Positions 43,193-52,000 are shown, counted from the stretch's first letter. The stretch is DNA of 64,000 bases from Rhizocola hellebori (GCF_016862955.1 NZ_BONY01000045.1:18200-82199), one strand, 5' to 3'. Program-made: numbers and translations. Notes: generated by a model not told the origin, from the sequence alone.

Positions 43193-44377
43193 TCAGCCAC
43201 GCCGTTGCGCCAGGCGATCGATGACCTCGTAGTAGTTCTGCTTCTGGTAACGCCAGGTGCGCCCCACCATGACCTCGCGGGCGCGGTCGGCCTGAGCGTT
43301 TGCCTTCTCCGGGTCACGGATCAGGCGCAGCATGGCATCGCGCAGGTTCTCCGGACTGGCCGTATCCACGTAGGTGACGGTGTCCTCTGGGAAGTAGCGC
43401 TCGATGGTGGCGTTGCGGAACGTGATCACGGGGATGCCCATCACCGCGTACTCCATCAGCTTGTTCGGAAGCACGTTGGACGTCCACGGATCGAGCTGGC
43501 TCGCCAGCACCCCGATATGGATGCCCTCCAGCTCCCGGGTCATCTGGCTGACCGGCAGGAGCTTGGTGGGCAACTGCACCGCGTCGGTGAGGTTCAGCTC
43601 CTCGACCCGCCGCCGAAGCGGCTCAATCCCATCTCCGCTGCCCCACACCTTCAGCCGCGCTTTGGGCGCTTCCCCATGCATCGACGCGAGCGCCTCGGCG
43701 ACCTGGACGAGGCCATGTCTCGGGGCCACCAGACCGTGGTACCCGAAAACGACTTCACCGGCTGGATCCCAGGTCTTGAATGGGCGCGGCATGAAGTGAC
43801 GGTCGTCGGGACAGTTCATGACCGTGGTCACCCGGGTCTTGGTCATGGTGCGAAGCATGTCGGCATAGGGCTCGTGGACCGTGAGCACCTCATTCGCGAA
43901 CCGAAAGGACGCTCTCTCGCTCAGCCGAATGGCCGACATCAGGGCATTTTTGTTCTCGAACTTCGAGGAGAACAGCTCGGATGTCAGATCGTGGACGTCG
44001 AGCAGCACCGGAACCCGCAGCGCCCGCTGCACCGACGCGCAAAAGACGAGAGCCTCGGGCATCGAGTGGGCCTGTACCACGTCAAACTTTCGCGCCCAGC
44101 GGGCAAGCCGAGCGGTGGCCCGGGCGGTGAACCCGCCGTACAGCTTGATGTAGGAAAGGCTCGACTCACCCCGGTACTTCTGCGTGGGCAGGTGAACTAC
44201 GCGCACTCCGTCGACGGTTTCGACGTCGGGCTTGCCCTCGGCATGCAGCGCCACGACGGTGACCTCGTCGCCACGGTCCACGAGCGCCTCCGCCTGCCGG
44301 CGCACCCGGGCATCGGAGTCATACTCACTGACCACCACCATGCCGACCCGTAGCGGGCGTCGAACTGCTACATCCAC
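43193..44377 (-). CDS. Glycosyltransferase family 4, first gene of the glycan operon
   Basis: A GT-B glycosyltransferase. RPLRVGMVVVSEYDSDARVR opens the N-domain. VVQAHSMPEALVFCASVQRA is mid-domain, and the donor half has EVVFGYHGLVAPRHGLVQVA and SNVLPNKLMEYAVMGIPVIT. The start is uncertain: GTG 44377 puts the conserved part at residue 8, whereas GTG 44452 adds 25 residues of poor character. Neither has a strong ribosome-binding site. It is the promoter-proximal gene of the minus-strand operon ending at 29880. Confidence 0.85.
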   Translation of the reverse strand: MDVAVRRPLRVGMVVVSEYDSDARVRRQAEALVDRGDEVTVVALHAEGKPDVETVDGVRVVHLPTQKYRGESSLSYIKLYGGFTARATARLARWARKFDVVQAHSMPEALVFCASVQRALRVPVLLDVHDLTSELFSSKFENKNALMSAIRLSERASFRFANEVLTVHEPYADMLRTMTKTRVTTVMNCPDDRHFMPRPFKTWDPAGEVVFGYHGLVAPRHGLVQVAEALASMHGEAPKARLKVWGSGDGIEPLRRRVEELNLTDAVQLPTKLLPVSQMTRELEGIHIGVLASQLDPWTSNVLPNKLMEYAVMGIPVITFRNATIERYFPEDTVTYVDTASPENLRDAMLRLIRDPEKANAQADRAREVMVGRTWRYQKQNYYEVIDRLAQRRG

Positions 44378-44518
44378 GCAGCCGAGAATAGCGTCTGCAA
44401 AATCGGATGCCGCTGTTCCTCCCTGGCGAGGCGGCTCGGCGAATGACAACACATCGATGTAGATCGAAAAGATCGGCTGAGGAACGTCTATCCAGCTTCC
44501 TCAACTATGGTAAAGAGC

Positions 44519-45910
44519 CTAGAGCGGGATGTTGGTGTGCCGGCCCCGGCTGCCAAGGCCCTTCGACACGGCTTCGGCCAAACGGCGGCGGGTCTCCTCG
44601 GGTTTGACGATGTCGTCGACGACCCCGATCTCCAGCGCGCGGTCGACGCCACCCGCGGCGCGGGTCTGCTCTTCGATCAGACGCGCCCGCAGCTCCTCGC
44701 GGGTCTCGGGCGGCTCGGCCGCCAATTTGCGCCGGTGCAGAATGCCGACCGCGGCACTGGCCCCCATCACCGCCACCTCGGCGGTGGGCCAGGCATAGAC
44801 CGCAGTCGCGCCCAGCGAGCGCGAGTTCATCGCGATGTAGGCGCCGCCATAGGCCTTGCGGGTCACCAGCGTCACCCGCGGCACCACCGCTTCGGCGAAG
44901 GCGTGCAGCAGCTTGGCTCCGCGGCGGACCACGCCTTCGCGCTCCTGGCCCAGGCCCGGCAGGTAGCCGGGGACGTCCACCAGCACGATCAGCGGCACCC
45001 CGAACGAGTCGCACATGCGCACGAAGCGGGCTGCTTTCTCCGCGCTGGCCGAGTCGAGGCAGCCGCCGAGCCGCAGCGGGTTGTTGGCGATGACGCCGAC
45101 GGTGCGGCTTGCCAGCCTGCCCAGGGTGGTGACGATGTTCGGCGCCCATTTGCCGTGCAGCTCGACACCCTGCTCATCGAGAATGGCCTTGATGAGCGGC
45201 TTGACGTCGTAAGCCCGGGAGGGCTTGTCCGGCAACAGGGTGCTCAGATCGTTGTCGATGCCGAGCAGCGCGGGCAGCAGGGTTCCCTGCTGGCCAAGCA
45301 GGCTGGCGAGCTGGCGAGCGCTGGCGATCGCCGCGGCGTCGTCCTTGGCCGCGATGTGCGCCACACCCGACTGCTTGCCGTGGATGTCCGGGCCGCCCAG
45401 CGAGTCCATGTCGACCTGTTCGCCGGTCACGCTTTTGACGACCTCGGGACCGGTGACGAAGATGCGCCCGGCCCCGGACATGATGACGATGTCGGTGAGG
45501 GCCGGGCCGTAGGCGGCGCCCCCGGCGGCCGGCCCGAGCACCACGGAGATCTGCGGCACCTTCCCCGAGGCCCGCACGATGGCGGCGAAGACCAGCCCCA
45601 CCCCGTCGAGCGCGGAAACCCCTTCCGGCAGGCGTGCTCCGCCCGAGTGCCACAGGCCGATGACCGGGATCCGTTCGGCGAGGGCGGCATCTATCGCCGC
45701 CACGATGCGCTGACAGCCTTCGACCCCCATCGCGCCGCCCATCCGGCCGGAGTCGGTGGAGAAAGCCACCGCCGGTGCGCCGTCGATCATGCCGCGGGCG
45801 GCGAGCACCCCGCACTCATCGATCGGCCCGAGCAGGTGCAGGCTCTCGCTGTCAAACAGATCCCGCAGCCTGATCACCGGGCTCGCGTATTCGACGACTG
45901 TCGTTGTCAC
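44519..45910 (-). CDS. Second acyl-CoA carboxylase beta subunit (AccD6-like) in the polyketide cluster
   Basis: A 463-residue carboxyltransferase very like the fab-operon AccD: the same HSGGARLPEGVSALDGVG, VLGPAAGGAAYGPALTDIV, VDVPGYLPGLGQE and GGAYIAMNSRSLGA, with Asn in the specificity position. It probably makes malonyl-CoA for the polyketide genes; aromatic polyketide clusters sometimes carry their own carboxylase genes. GTG 45910 is inside a GTGA overlap with the phosphopantetheinyl-transferase gene and has GGAGG close by. The alpha (biotin) subunit must come from elsewhere. Confidence 0.92.
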   Translation of the reverse strand: MTTTVVEYASPVIRLRDLFDSESLHLLGPIDECGVLAARGMIDGAPAVAFSTDSGRMGGAMGVEGCQRIVAAIDAALAERIPVIGLWHSGGARLPEGVSALDGVGLVFAAIVRASGKVPQISVVLGPAAGGAAYGPALTDIVIMSGAGRIFVTGPEVVKSVTGEQVDMDSLGGPDIHGKQSGVAHIAAKDDAAAIASARQLASLLGQQGTLLPALLGIDNDLSTLLPDKPSRAYDVKPLIKAILDEQGVELHGKWAPNIVTTLGRLASRTVGVIANNPLRLGGCLDSASAEKAARFVRMCDSFGVPLIVLVDVPGYLPGLGQEREGVVRRGAKLLHAFAEAVVPRVTLVTRKAYGGAYIAMNSRSLGATAVYAWPTAEVAVMGASAAVGILHRRKLAAEPPETREELRARLIEEQTRAAGGVDRALEIGVVDDIVKPEETRRRLAEAVSKGLGSRGRHTNIPL

Positions 45911-46635
45911 AGGTCCTCCCTGGGCTTGCCGGCGGCCTTGGCTACTGTCGGCCACTGCTTGAGCACCACCGTGGTGTCGCTGTGGGCCGGGCCGGCCACG
46001 GCCGCGTAACGCCCGCTGCCCACCGCCAGAGAACGCACCAGCCACTGCTTCGGGCCGGACCGGCTCAGGCTTTCCACCACGACCTCATCCTGCTCGGGGC
46101 GCACATCCAATGTGGATAGACAACGTAGCCCGGTGGCCTTGAATACCGCTTCCTTGCGGGTCCAGCTGCGGTAGAACAGGCTGTGCCGGTCGGCCTTGTC
46201 ATGGTCGGCGAGCACCTTGCGTTCCGGCTCGCTGAGCGCGAGCGACTCCAGCGCCTCGATGTCGACCGGCCGCGCCACCTCTATATCGACGCCGAGCAGG
46301 TGCCTGCCGATGGCCAGCAGCCAATCCTGTCCGGAGTGGGACAGGCTGAACCACAGCGGCGCACCCGCGGTGTGCACCACCGGCCGGCCGCTGGCGGCGC
46401 GCCCGCAGGACGGGCAGGTCGCCCGGCCCATCCGCAGCGTGATCGGCGGCGCGTGCAGATATCCGCCCAGAATCTTGCGGGCGGCCGCGTGCGAAGCGGC
46501 GAACCGGGCCGCGGTCACCGGGCTCATCCGCAGCCATCGGGCATGTTCCTCTTTGGACAGCATGGCCCAGTCGGCGTAGGTGGTCTCGCGCGGGGCGACA
46601 CCCTGCCAGACGTGTAGTTCGTTCTCCAGAAGCAT
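45907..46635 (-). CDS. Sfp-type 4'-phosphopantetheinyl transferase
   Basis: A 242-residue enzyme that activates carrier proteins with the CoA-derived phosphopantetheine arm. The family motifs are LGVDIEVARP (Mg-binding Asp/Glu) and SWTRKEAVFKATG. WFSLSHSGQDWLLAIG lies between N- and C-halves. A CPSCGRAA pair of Cys is an extra. ATG 46635 has GGAGGG six bases upstream. It is divergent from the ACP gene at 46796 and coupled to accD2, so its likely client is that ACP. Confidence 0.92.
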   Translation of the reverse strand: MLLENELHVWQGVAPRETTYADWAMLSKEEHARWLRMSPVTAARFAASHAAARKILGGYLHAPPITLRMGRATCPSCGRAASGRPVVHTAGAPLWFSLSHSGQDWLLAIGRHLLGVDIEVARPVDIEALESLALSEPERKVLADHDKADRHSLFYRSWTRKEAVFKATGLRCLSTLDVRPEQDEVVVESLSRSGPKQWLVRSLAVGSGRYAAVAGPAHSDTTVVLKQWPTVAKAAGKPREDL

Positions 46636-46795
46636 GGCACGCCCTCCATCCACGTGTGCTGAATCACATCCAAGTCAGACACCCGCTACTAGATGGCTGG
46701 TCGAGCGCCTTTGCGTCCAGGCGACTTCAAGCTCTGCTCCAGACCGCGTCGGCAACCTTCTTGGCGTCAAGCCCAGGTATGAGAAGGGGAACTCA

Positions 46796-47059
46796 ATGAG
46801 CAAGCCAACCCAGCTGACCATCGACGATCTTAAGAAGATTATGCGCGAGTGCGCCGGCGAGGACGATGCCGTGAGCCTGGAGGGCGACATCCTCGACACC
46901 TCGTTCCTCGACCTCGGCTATGACTCGCTCGCGCTGCTCGAAACCGCCGCTCTGGTCAAGCGGCAGTACGGGGTCACCGTCTCCGACGAGGACCTGCACG
47001 GAATCGAGACCCCGCGCGCCTTCCTGACCAAGGTCAACTCTGTATTGGCCCCGGTCTGA
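46796..47059 (+). CDS. Polyketide-type acyl carrier protein
   Basis: An 87-residue ACP with the aromatic-polyketide signature DLGYDSLALLETAALV; Ser44 takes the phosphopantetheine. The rest (LTIDDLKKIMRECAGEDDAV, SDEDLHGIETPRAFLTKVN) matches type II PKS ACPs rather than fatty-acid AcpP. GAAGGGGA precedes ATG 46796; the longer frame upstream overlaps the phosphopantetheinyl-transferase promoter. Its stop overlaps the ketoreductase start (TGATG). No KS-alpha/KS-beta pair precedes it, where one would normally be. Confidence 0.95.
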   Translation: MSKPTQLTIDDLKKIMRECAGEDDAVSLEGDILDTSFLDLGYDSLALLETAALVKRQYGVTVSDEDLHGIETPRAFLTKVNSVLAPV

Positions 47060-47841
47060 TGTCCACGCAGGCGAAGGTCGCTCTCGTGACGGGAGCGACC
47101 AGCGGGATCGGGCTAGCCTGCACGCAAACACTTGCCCAGCAAGGGTTCGCGGTCTTCGTGGTGGCCCGCAGCGGAGAGAACGTCTCCTCCGTCGTCAAGC
47201 AGCTCCGCGAGGACGGCTACGAAGCCGCCGGCGCCGTCGGTGACGTGGCCTCCACCGATTCGGTGAAAGAGGCCGTGGCACAGGCGGTGCAGACCTACGG
47301 GCGCATCGACGTGCTCGTCAACAACGCCGGCACGAGCGGCGGCGGCGAGATCCACAAGTTGCAGGAATCGTTGTGGCTCAACGTTGTCAACACCAACCTC
47401 AACAGCGTCTTCCGGGTCACCCAGGAGGTGCTGGTGCAGGGCGGCATGCTGGAACGCGGCTGGGGCCGCATCATCAGCATCGCGTCCACCGGAGGTAAGC
47501 AAGGCGTGATCTACGCTTCCCCCTATTCGGCCTCCAAGCACGGTGTCGTCGGCTTCACCAAAGCCGTTGGGCTGGAGCTGGCCAAGACCGGGGTGACGGT
47601 GAACGCGGTGTGCCCCGGTTACGTGGAAACCCCAATGGCGGTAAAGGTTCGCCAGGGTTACGCCGTGCACTGGGGAGTCACCGAGGAGATCGTGCAGGAC
47701 AAGTTCGACGCGAAGATCCCGCTCGGGCGCTACTCCACCCCGGAGGAAGTCGCCGGGCTCGTCGGCTACCTGACCACCGACACGGCCGCATCCATCACCG
47801 CACAGGCGATCAACGTCTGCGGCGGATTGGGCAATTACTAA
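47059..47841 (+). CDS. Aromatic-polyketide ketoreductase (ActIII-like)
   Basis: A 260-residue short-chain dehydrogenase using NADPH: VALVTGATSGIGLACTQTLA, VLVNNAG, catalytic Ser in ISIASTGGKQGVIYAS and YSASK. The end VTAQ-like ITAQAINVCGGLGNY is the exact style of type II PKS C9 ketoreductases (ActIII). These have a conserved P-G-G after NNAG that steers substrate and hydride face; here the segment reads NNAGTSGGGE, with Ser in place of Pro. It probably reduces one carbonyl (C9) of an ACP-bound polyketide. Confidence 0.94.
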   Translation: MSTQAKVALVTGATSGIGLACTQTLAQQGFAVFVVARSGENVSSVVKQLREDGYEAAGAVGDVASTDSVKEAVAQAVQTYGRIDVLVNNAGTSGGGEIHKLQESLWLNVVNTNLNSVFRVTQEVLVQGGMLERGWGRIISIASTGGKQGVIYASPYSASKHGVVGFTKAVGLELAKTGVTVNAVCPGYVETPMAVKVRQGYAVHWGVTEEIVQDKFDAKIPLGRYSTPEEVAGLVGYLTTDTAASITAQAINVCGGLGNY

Positions 47842-47850
47842 GGAGGGGCC

Positions 47851-48798
47851 GTGACAGTCGCCTCTAGTCGCACCCACGTCACGAGTCACATCATCAACAT
47901 AAACGCGCCTGCCGAGACGATTTACGGGCTCATCTCCGACGTCACGAAGTGGCCCTACATCTTCTCGCCCACGGTGCACGTGCAGACCATGCAGCTGGAC
48001 GAGAACAACGAACGCCTGCGGCTGTGGGCCTTCGCCAATGGCGAGGTGCGCACCTGGGCGTCGCGGCGCACGCTCGACCCGGGCTGCCTGCGCATCCGCT
48101 TCCATCAGGTGGTGACCTCGCCGCCGGTGGAGTCGATGGGCGGCGAATGGGTCGTCGAGCCGCAGACCGACGGGTCCACCCGGGTGGTGCTGCTGCACGA
48201 CTTCACCATCATCGACGACGATCCCGAAGCCAGAGCCTTCGTCACCAAAGCGGTGGACACCAACAGCAACGCCGAGCTTGCCTCGCTGAAGAAGGCGGCC
48301 GAGTTCGGCGAGGACTTCGACACGCTGGTGCTGACCTTCTCCGAGTCGGTCTATGTCGAAGCCACCGCGGACAAGGTCTACGACTTCCTCTACCGGGCCG
48401 ACCTCTGGCCGGAGCGGCTGCCGCACGTGGCTCGCCTTGAGCTGACCGAGACCGTACCCAACGTGCAGTCCATGGAAATGGACACCAAGAGCGTTGACGG
48501 CTCGATCCACACCACCCGGTCGGTTCGGGTGTGCTTCCCCAACGAGGCCATCGTCTACAAGCAGACCGGCACCCCGGAAATCATGGCGGCGCACACCGGC
48601 CGCTGGGACATCCGCGACAACGGAAGCGGAGTGGAGCTCAGCTCCCAGCACACGGTGATGATCCGCCCTGAGGTCGTGCCCAAGGTGCTCGGTCCAAACG
48701 GGACGGTGCAGGAAGCCCGCCACAAAATAAAGCACGCCCTGAGCACCAACAGCATGACGACCATGCAGCACGCCAAGAAGGCTGCTGAACAAAGCTGA
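47851..48798 (+). CDS. Didomain aromatase/cyclase (ActVII-like)
   Basis: A 315-residue protein made of two related START/Bet v1-like halves (SRTHVTSHIININAPAETIY at 6-25 and VYVEATADKVYDFLYRADLW near 165). This is the didomain ARO/CYC type that acts on C9-reduced chains and aromatises the first ring, which agrees with the ketoreductase before it. GTG 47851 has AAGGAGGGG upstream. No separate second-ring cyclase is present in the window. Confidence 0.92.
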   Translation: MTVASSRTHVTSHIININAPAETIYGLISDVTKWPYIFSPTVHVQTMQLDENNERLRLWAFANGEVRTWASRRTLDPGCLRIRFHQVVTSPPVESMGGEWVVEPQTDGSTRVVLLHDFTIIDDDPEARAFVTKAVDTNSNAELASLKKAAEFGEDFDTLVLTFSESVYVEATADKVYDFLYRADLWPERLPHVARLELTETVPNVQSMEMDTKSVDGSIHTTRSVRVCFPNEAIVYKQTGTPEIMAAHTGRWDIRDNGSGVELSSQHTVMIRPEVVPKVLGPNGTVQEARHKIKHALSTNSMTTMQHAKKAAEQS

Positions 48799-48810
48799 AC
48801 GGAGCCGACC

Positions 48811-49323
48811 ATGACGACAGACGCGGCGACGATCTCTCAGCCCGACGCCACCACGTTCCGGGCGGCGATGGCCAGTTTCCCGACCGGAGTCGCGCTGCTG
48901 ACGCAAGGCACCGGAGCCGAGACCAATGTGATGACCCTCAACTGCTTCGTCTCCGTGTCGTTGCAGCCCTTGCTGATTATGGTCGGCGTGGGCGGCAGCG
49001 GCCGGATGCGCGCCCAGGTGTCAAGGCGGCGCAGCTTCGCGGTGAACGTGCTCTCACAGGAACAGCGCGATCTGTCGGCCCGGTTTGCCAGGCCGGACCG
49101 GCCCACCGGCGAGGCGGCCATGGTGCACCTGAGCGCGATCGAGGGGATCACCGGCAACGCGGTGCTCCCCTCCGCGGTGGCCTGCTTCGAGTGCCGGCTG
49201 CACGCGGAGTACCCGGGCGGCGATCACATTCTGCTCGTCGGCCGGGTGGTCGCCATCCACTGCGAGGACCCGAGCCGGGAGCCGCTGCTGTTTCACCGCA
49301 GCCGCTACGCCAGCCTGATCTGA
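48811..49323 (+). CDS. Flavin reductase (ActVB-like)
   Basis: A 170-residue NAD(P)H:FMN reductase. FRAAMASFPTGVALLTQ is the family opening, NVMTLNCFVSVSLQPLLIM follows, and SFAVNVLSQEQRDLSARFA is the flavin-binding part. It supplies reduced flavin to a two-component monooxygenase; the acyl-CoA-dehydrogenase-fold protein at 50924 is the obvious partner. It lies 12 bases after the aromatase/cyclase gene. Confidence 0.92.
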   Translation: MTTDAATISQPDATTFRAAMASFPTGVALLTQGTGAETNVMTLNCFVSVSLQPLLIMVGVGGSGRMRAQVSRRRSFAVNVLSQEQRDLSARFARPDRPTGEAAMVHLSAIEGITGNAVLPSAVACFECRLHAEYPGGDHILLVGRVVAIHCEDPSREPLLFHRSRYASLI

Positions 49324-49333
49324 GGAGTCACCC

Positions 49334-49657
49334 ATGGCAAAGATTACCTACAAGTCCTTCGACGGAACCACCACGATCGTGGATGTGCCGGCCGGACGAA
49401 GCGTGATGCGCGGTGCTGTGGCCAACGGCATCGCCGGGATCCTGGCCGAATGCGGCGGGGGCGCCACCTGTGGCACCTGCCACGTGTACATCGACGAGGA
49501 CAACACGGTGCCGTTGCCGCCGATGCTGGACCTGGAGGACGAGCTGCTGGAGGTGACCGCCAGCGAGCGCAAGGACAACAGCCGCCTCGGCTGCCAGATG
49601 CCGGTAAGTGAGGACATGGACGGGCTGGTCGTGCACATGCCCGAGCGGCAGTTGTGA
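49334..49657 (+). CDS. [2Fe-2S] ferredoxin, adrenodoxin type
   Basis: A 107-residue electron carrier. The cluster Cys set is complete: AECGGGATCGTCHVYI (three Cys) and SRLGCQMPV (fourth). The adrenodoxin/putidaredoxin type normally feeds cytochromes P450, but no P450 is encoded in this window. It overlaps the ferredoxin reductase gene, so the two are made together. Confidence 0.94.
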   Translation: MAKITYKSFDGTTTIVDVPAGRSVMRGAVANGIAGILAECGGGATCGTCHVYIDEDNTVPLPPMLDLEDELLEVTASERKDNSRLGCQMPVSEDMDGLVVHMPERQL

Positions 49658-50886
49658 TGGACGTCGGCGACGTGGTGGTCGTCGGTGGCGGCCAGGCCGG
49701 GTTCCAGGTTTGCGTTTCCTTGCGCGACAACGGGTTCACCGGCAAGCTCACGCTCGTGTGCGGTGAGCGGGTGCCGCCCTACCAACGGCCGCCGCTGTCG
49801 AAGTCCTTCCTCTACGGCGACGCCGATCTGCCGTTCCGCCCGGACGACTTTTACCCCCAGCACCGCATTGACGTGGTGGAGCGCAGCGCGACCGGCATCG
49901 ACCGGATAGAGCACAAGGTGCACCTCGATGACGGCCGGCAGCTGCCCTACCACCGGCTCGTGCTGGCCACCGGGGCCTATCCGCGGCTGCTCAACCTGCC
50001 CGGATCCCGGCTGCGCGGGGTCACCGCGCTGCGCACGCTGGCCGACGCGGAAATCCTCAAGGGCCAGCTGGAGACCAGCCGCCGTCTCGTGGTGATAGGC
50101 GGCGGCTTCATCGGCTTGGAGGTCGCCGCCGCCGCCCGCAAGCTGGACGTGCCGGTCACCGTCATCGAAAGCCTCAGCAGAACCATGGCCCGAGCCGTTT
50201 CCATACAGATGTCCACGCATCTGACGCAGGAGCACGGCCGTCAGGGCACCACCGTCCTGGTTGGACGATCGGTCACCGCCTTCGACGGCGACGCCTCGGG
50301 CCGGGTCACCAAGGTGGTGCTCGACGACGGGAGCCGTCTGGAGGCCGACCTGGTGGTCGTCGGCGTCGGAGTGGCGCCCGACACCGAGCTGGCCGCGGGG
50401 GCGGGCTTGAAAGTCGACAACGGTGTGGTGGTCGACGAATACCTGCGCACCGAGGACGAGACCATCTACGCGATCGGCGACTGCGCGAGCTATCCCAGCG
50501 CGCACTCCGGCGGTCAGCGGGTGCGGCTGGAATCGGTGCAGAACGCGGTCGACCACGCCCACTGCGCCGCGGCCAACATCTGTGGCAAGCCGACTCGGTA
50601 CACGGCCGTGCCGTGGTTCTGGAGCGACCAGTACGGCATCAAACTGCAGATCGCCGGAATCTCCACCGGCTGCGACCAGACGGTCGTCGCTGGAGACCCC
50701 GAAGCGGGAAAGTTCTCCGTCTTCTGCTTCCGGCAAGGCAAGCTCATCGCCGTCGAGTCGGCCAACAAGCCGGCCGACCACGTGCTCGCCCGCAGACTCC
50801 TGGCCGGCGATCCCGACCTGACGCCACAAGAGGTGGCCACGCCGGGCTTCGACCTCAAGGCCAGACCCAAACCGCCGGTGGGGTAA
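49657..50886 (+). CDS. FAD-dependent ferredoxin reductase
   Basis: A 409-residue NAD(P)H:ferredoxin reductase: FAD site VVVVGGGQAGFQVCVSLRD, PPYQRPPLSKSFL, NAD site RLVVIGGGFIGLEVAAAAR and the late FAD motif ETIYAIGDCASYP. It belongs to the putidaredoxin-reductase family and should reduce the ferredoxin upstream. ATG 49657 overlaps the ferredoxin TGA; GTG 49654 is an alternative. A terminator follows. Confidence 0.94.
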   Translation: MDVGDVVVVGGGQAGFQVCVSLRDNGFTGKLTLVCGERVPPYQRPPLSKSFLYGDADLPFRPDDFYPQHRIDVVERSATGIDRIEHKVHLDDGRQLPYHRLVLATGAYPRLLNLPGSRLRGVTALRTLADAEILKGQLETSRRLVVIGGGFIGLEVAAAARKLDVPVTVIESLSRTMARAVSIQMSTHLTQEHGRQGTTVLVGRSVTAFDGDASGRVTKVVLDDGSRLEADLVVVGVGVAPDTELAAGAGLKVDNGVVVDEYLRTEDETIYAIGDCASYPSAHSGGQRVRLESVQNAVDHAHCAAANICGKPTRYTAVPWFWSDQYGIKLQIAGISTGCDQTVVAGDPEAGKFSVFCFRQGKLIAVESANKPADHVLARRLLAGDPDLTPQEVATPGFDLKARPKPPVG

Positions 50887-50887
50887 G

Positions 50888-50919
50888 CGAAGGGGGCCCG
50901 CCGAGGCGGACCCCCTTCG
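50888..50919. terminator. Terminator between converging polyketide genes
   Basis: CGAAGGGGGCCCGCC pairs with GGCGGACCCCCTTCG with one mismatch, loop GA. It lies just after the ferredoxin reductase stop and just before the stop of the minus-strand monooxygenase, serving both. Confidence 0.85.
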
Positions 50920-50923
50920 TCTA

Positions 50924-52000
50924 TCACGCACCCAGCAGGGTTTCGGTGAACGGGCCGGCCGAGATTTCGAAGCGCAGCGCCACGTGGCTCGTCGCCGCCA
51001 CCACATCGCGCCAGAACCGTTGCAGGTCGTTGGTTTCGGCCAGGCCGCTGGTGCCACCGGCCTTCACCAGACCGTTGACCGCGGTCACCAGCAGCTCGGC
51101 GGCCAGCGCGGAGTCGCGAGCGCAGCGAGCGGCGGTGGGCCGGGTCACCGGTTGCGTGTCAAGGGTGGCGGCCACCCTCTCGACGAACAGCCGAGCCGCC
51201 TCGATTTCCCCCGAAGCGCGCGCCAGGCCCTGCGCCACACCCGGCGAATGCTTCTTGCCGGCCAGAATGGCGATGGTTGTGTTCAAGGCGCCGATCGCGG
51301 CGCCGAGGGCGGGCCCGGCGAAGGTGAGGCCGCCGGCCGCGCCGAAGGGCACGTTGTGCGCCGGCGCCGTCGAGTGCTCGTTGCGGCCGGTCATGATGGC
51401 CGACCGCTCGAAGGTGAGGTGCGAGGGCACGAACACGTCGTCGACGACGAGCGTGTGGCTGCCCGTCGCCTTCATGCCGACGCTGTCCCACGTCGCCTCG
51501 ATGGCATACTTTTCCCTTGGTACCGCGAAAAACTTGGCCACACTGGGATCCCCGGCGGGACCGCACAGCAGGGCCCAGTCACCGAATTCGCAGCCGCTCA
51601 CATAAAGCCAGCGCCCGCCGATGCGGTATCCGCCCTCGACCTCGGTCGCCGAGCCGGAGGCCACCAGCCCCGACACGATGAACCGGTCAGGCCCGTTGCC
51701 CCACAACACCTCCTGCCCCGCCACGGGCAGGTAGGCCGCGAAGCGCCCCGAGTAGGCAGAAAGCGAGGCACACCAAGCGGTCGCCGGGCAGCCCTCACCG
51801 ACGGCGATAACCGCCTGCGTAAGCTCCGCGAACGTGCCTTCGCTGCCGCCCCACTTGGCGGGCACGAAGTGCCGGCTGAACCCCGAGCTGGTCAGGGCTT
51901 GCACGACCGCGATGTCCAGTCGCCCGGCACGATCCGCCGCCTGCGCATGCTCGGCGGCGATCGCCTTGAGTTTCTCTGCCAATGGCAGCAATTCCTGCAT
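50924..52000 (-). CDS. Acyl-CoA-dehydrogenase-fold flavin-dependent monooxygenase
   Basis: A 358-residue group D flavoprotein-like oxygenase. It starts LLPLAEKLKAIAAEHAQAAD, has GFSRHFVPAKWGGSEGTFAE, GGRWLYVSGCEFGDWALLCG and TWDSVGMKATGSHTLVVDDV, the pattern of HpaB/ActVA-ORF5-type monooxygenases rather than true acyl-CoA dehydrogenases. It would use FMNH2 from the flavin reductase at 48811 to hydroxylate the polyketide. AGGAGG precedes ATG 52000 with five-base spacing, deciding the start against a long upstream frame. Confidence 0.88.
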   Translation of the reverse strand: MQELLPLAEKLKAIAAEHAQAADRAGRLDIAVVQALTSSGFSRHFVPAKWGGSEGTFAELTQAVIAVGEGCPATAWCASLSAYSGRFAAYLPVAGQEVLWGNGPDRFIVSGLVASGSATEVEGGYRIGGRWLYVSGCEFGDWALLCGPAGDPSVAKFFAVPREKYAIEATWDSVGMKATGSHTLVVDDVFVPSHLTFERSAIMTGRNEHSTAPAHNVPFGAAGGLTFAGPALGAAIGALNTTIAILAGKKHSPGVAQGLARASGEIEAARLFVERVAATLDTQPVTRPTAARCARDSALAAELLVTAVNGLVKAGGTSGLAETNDLQRFWRDVVAATSHVALRFEISAGPFTETLLGA

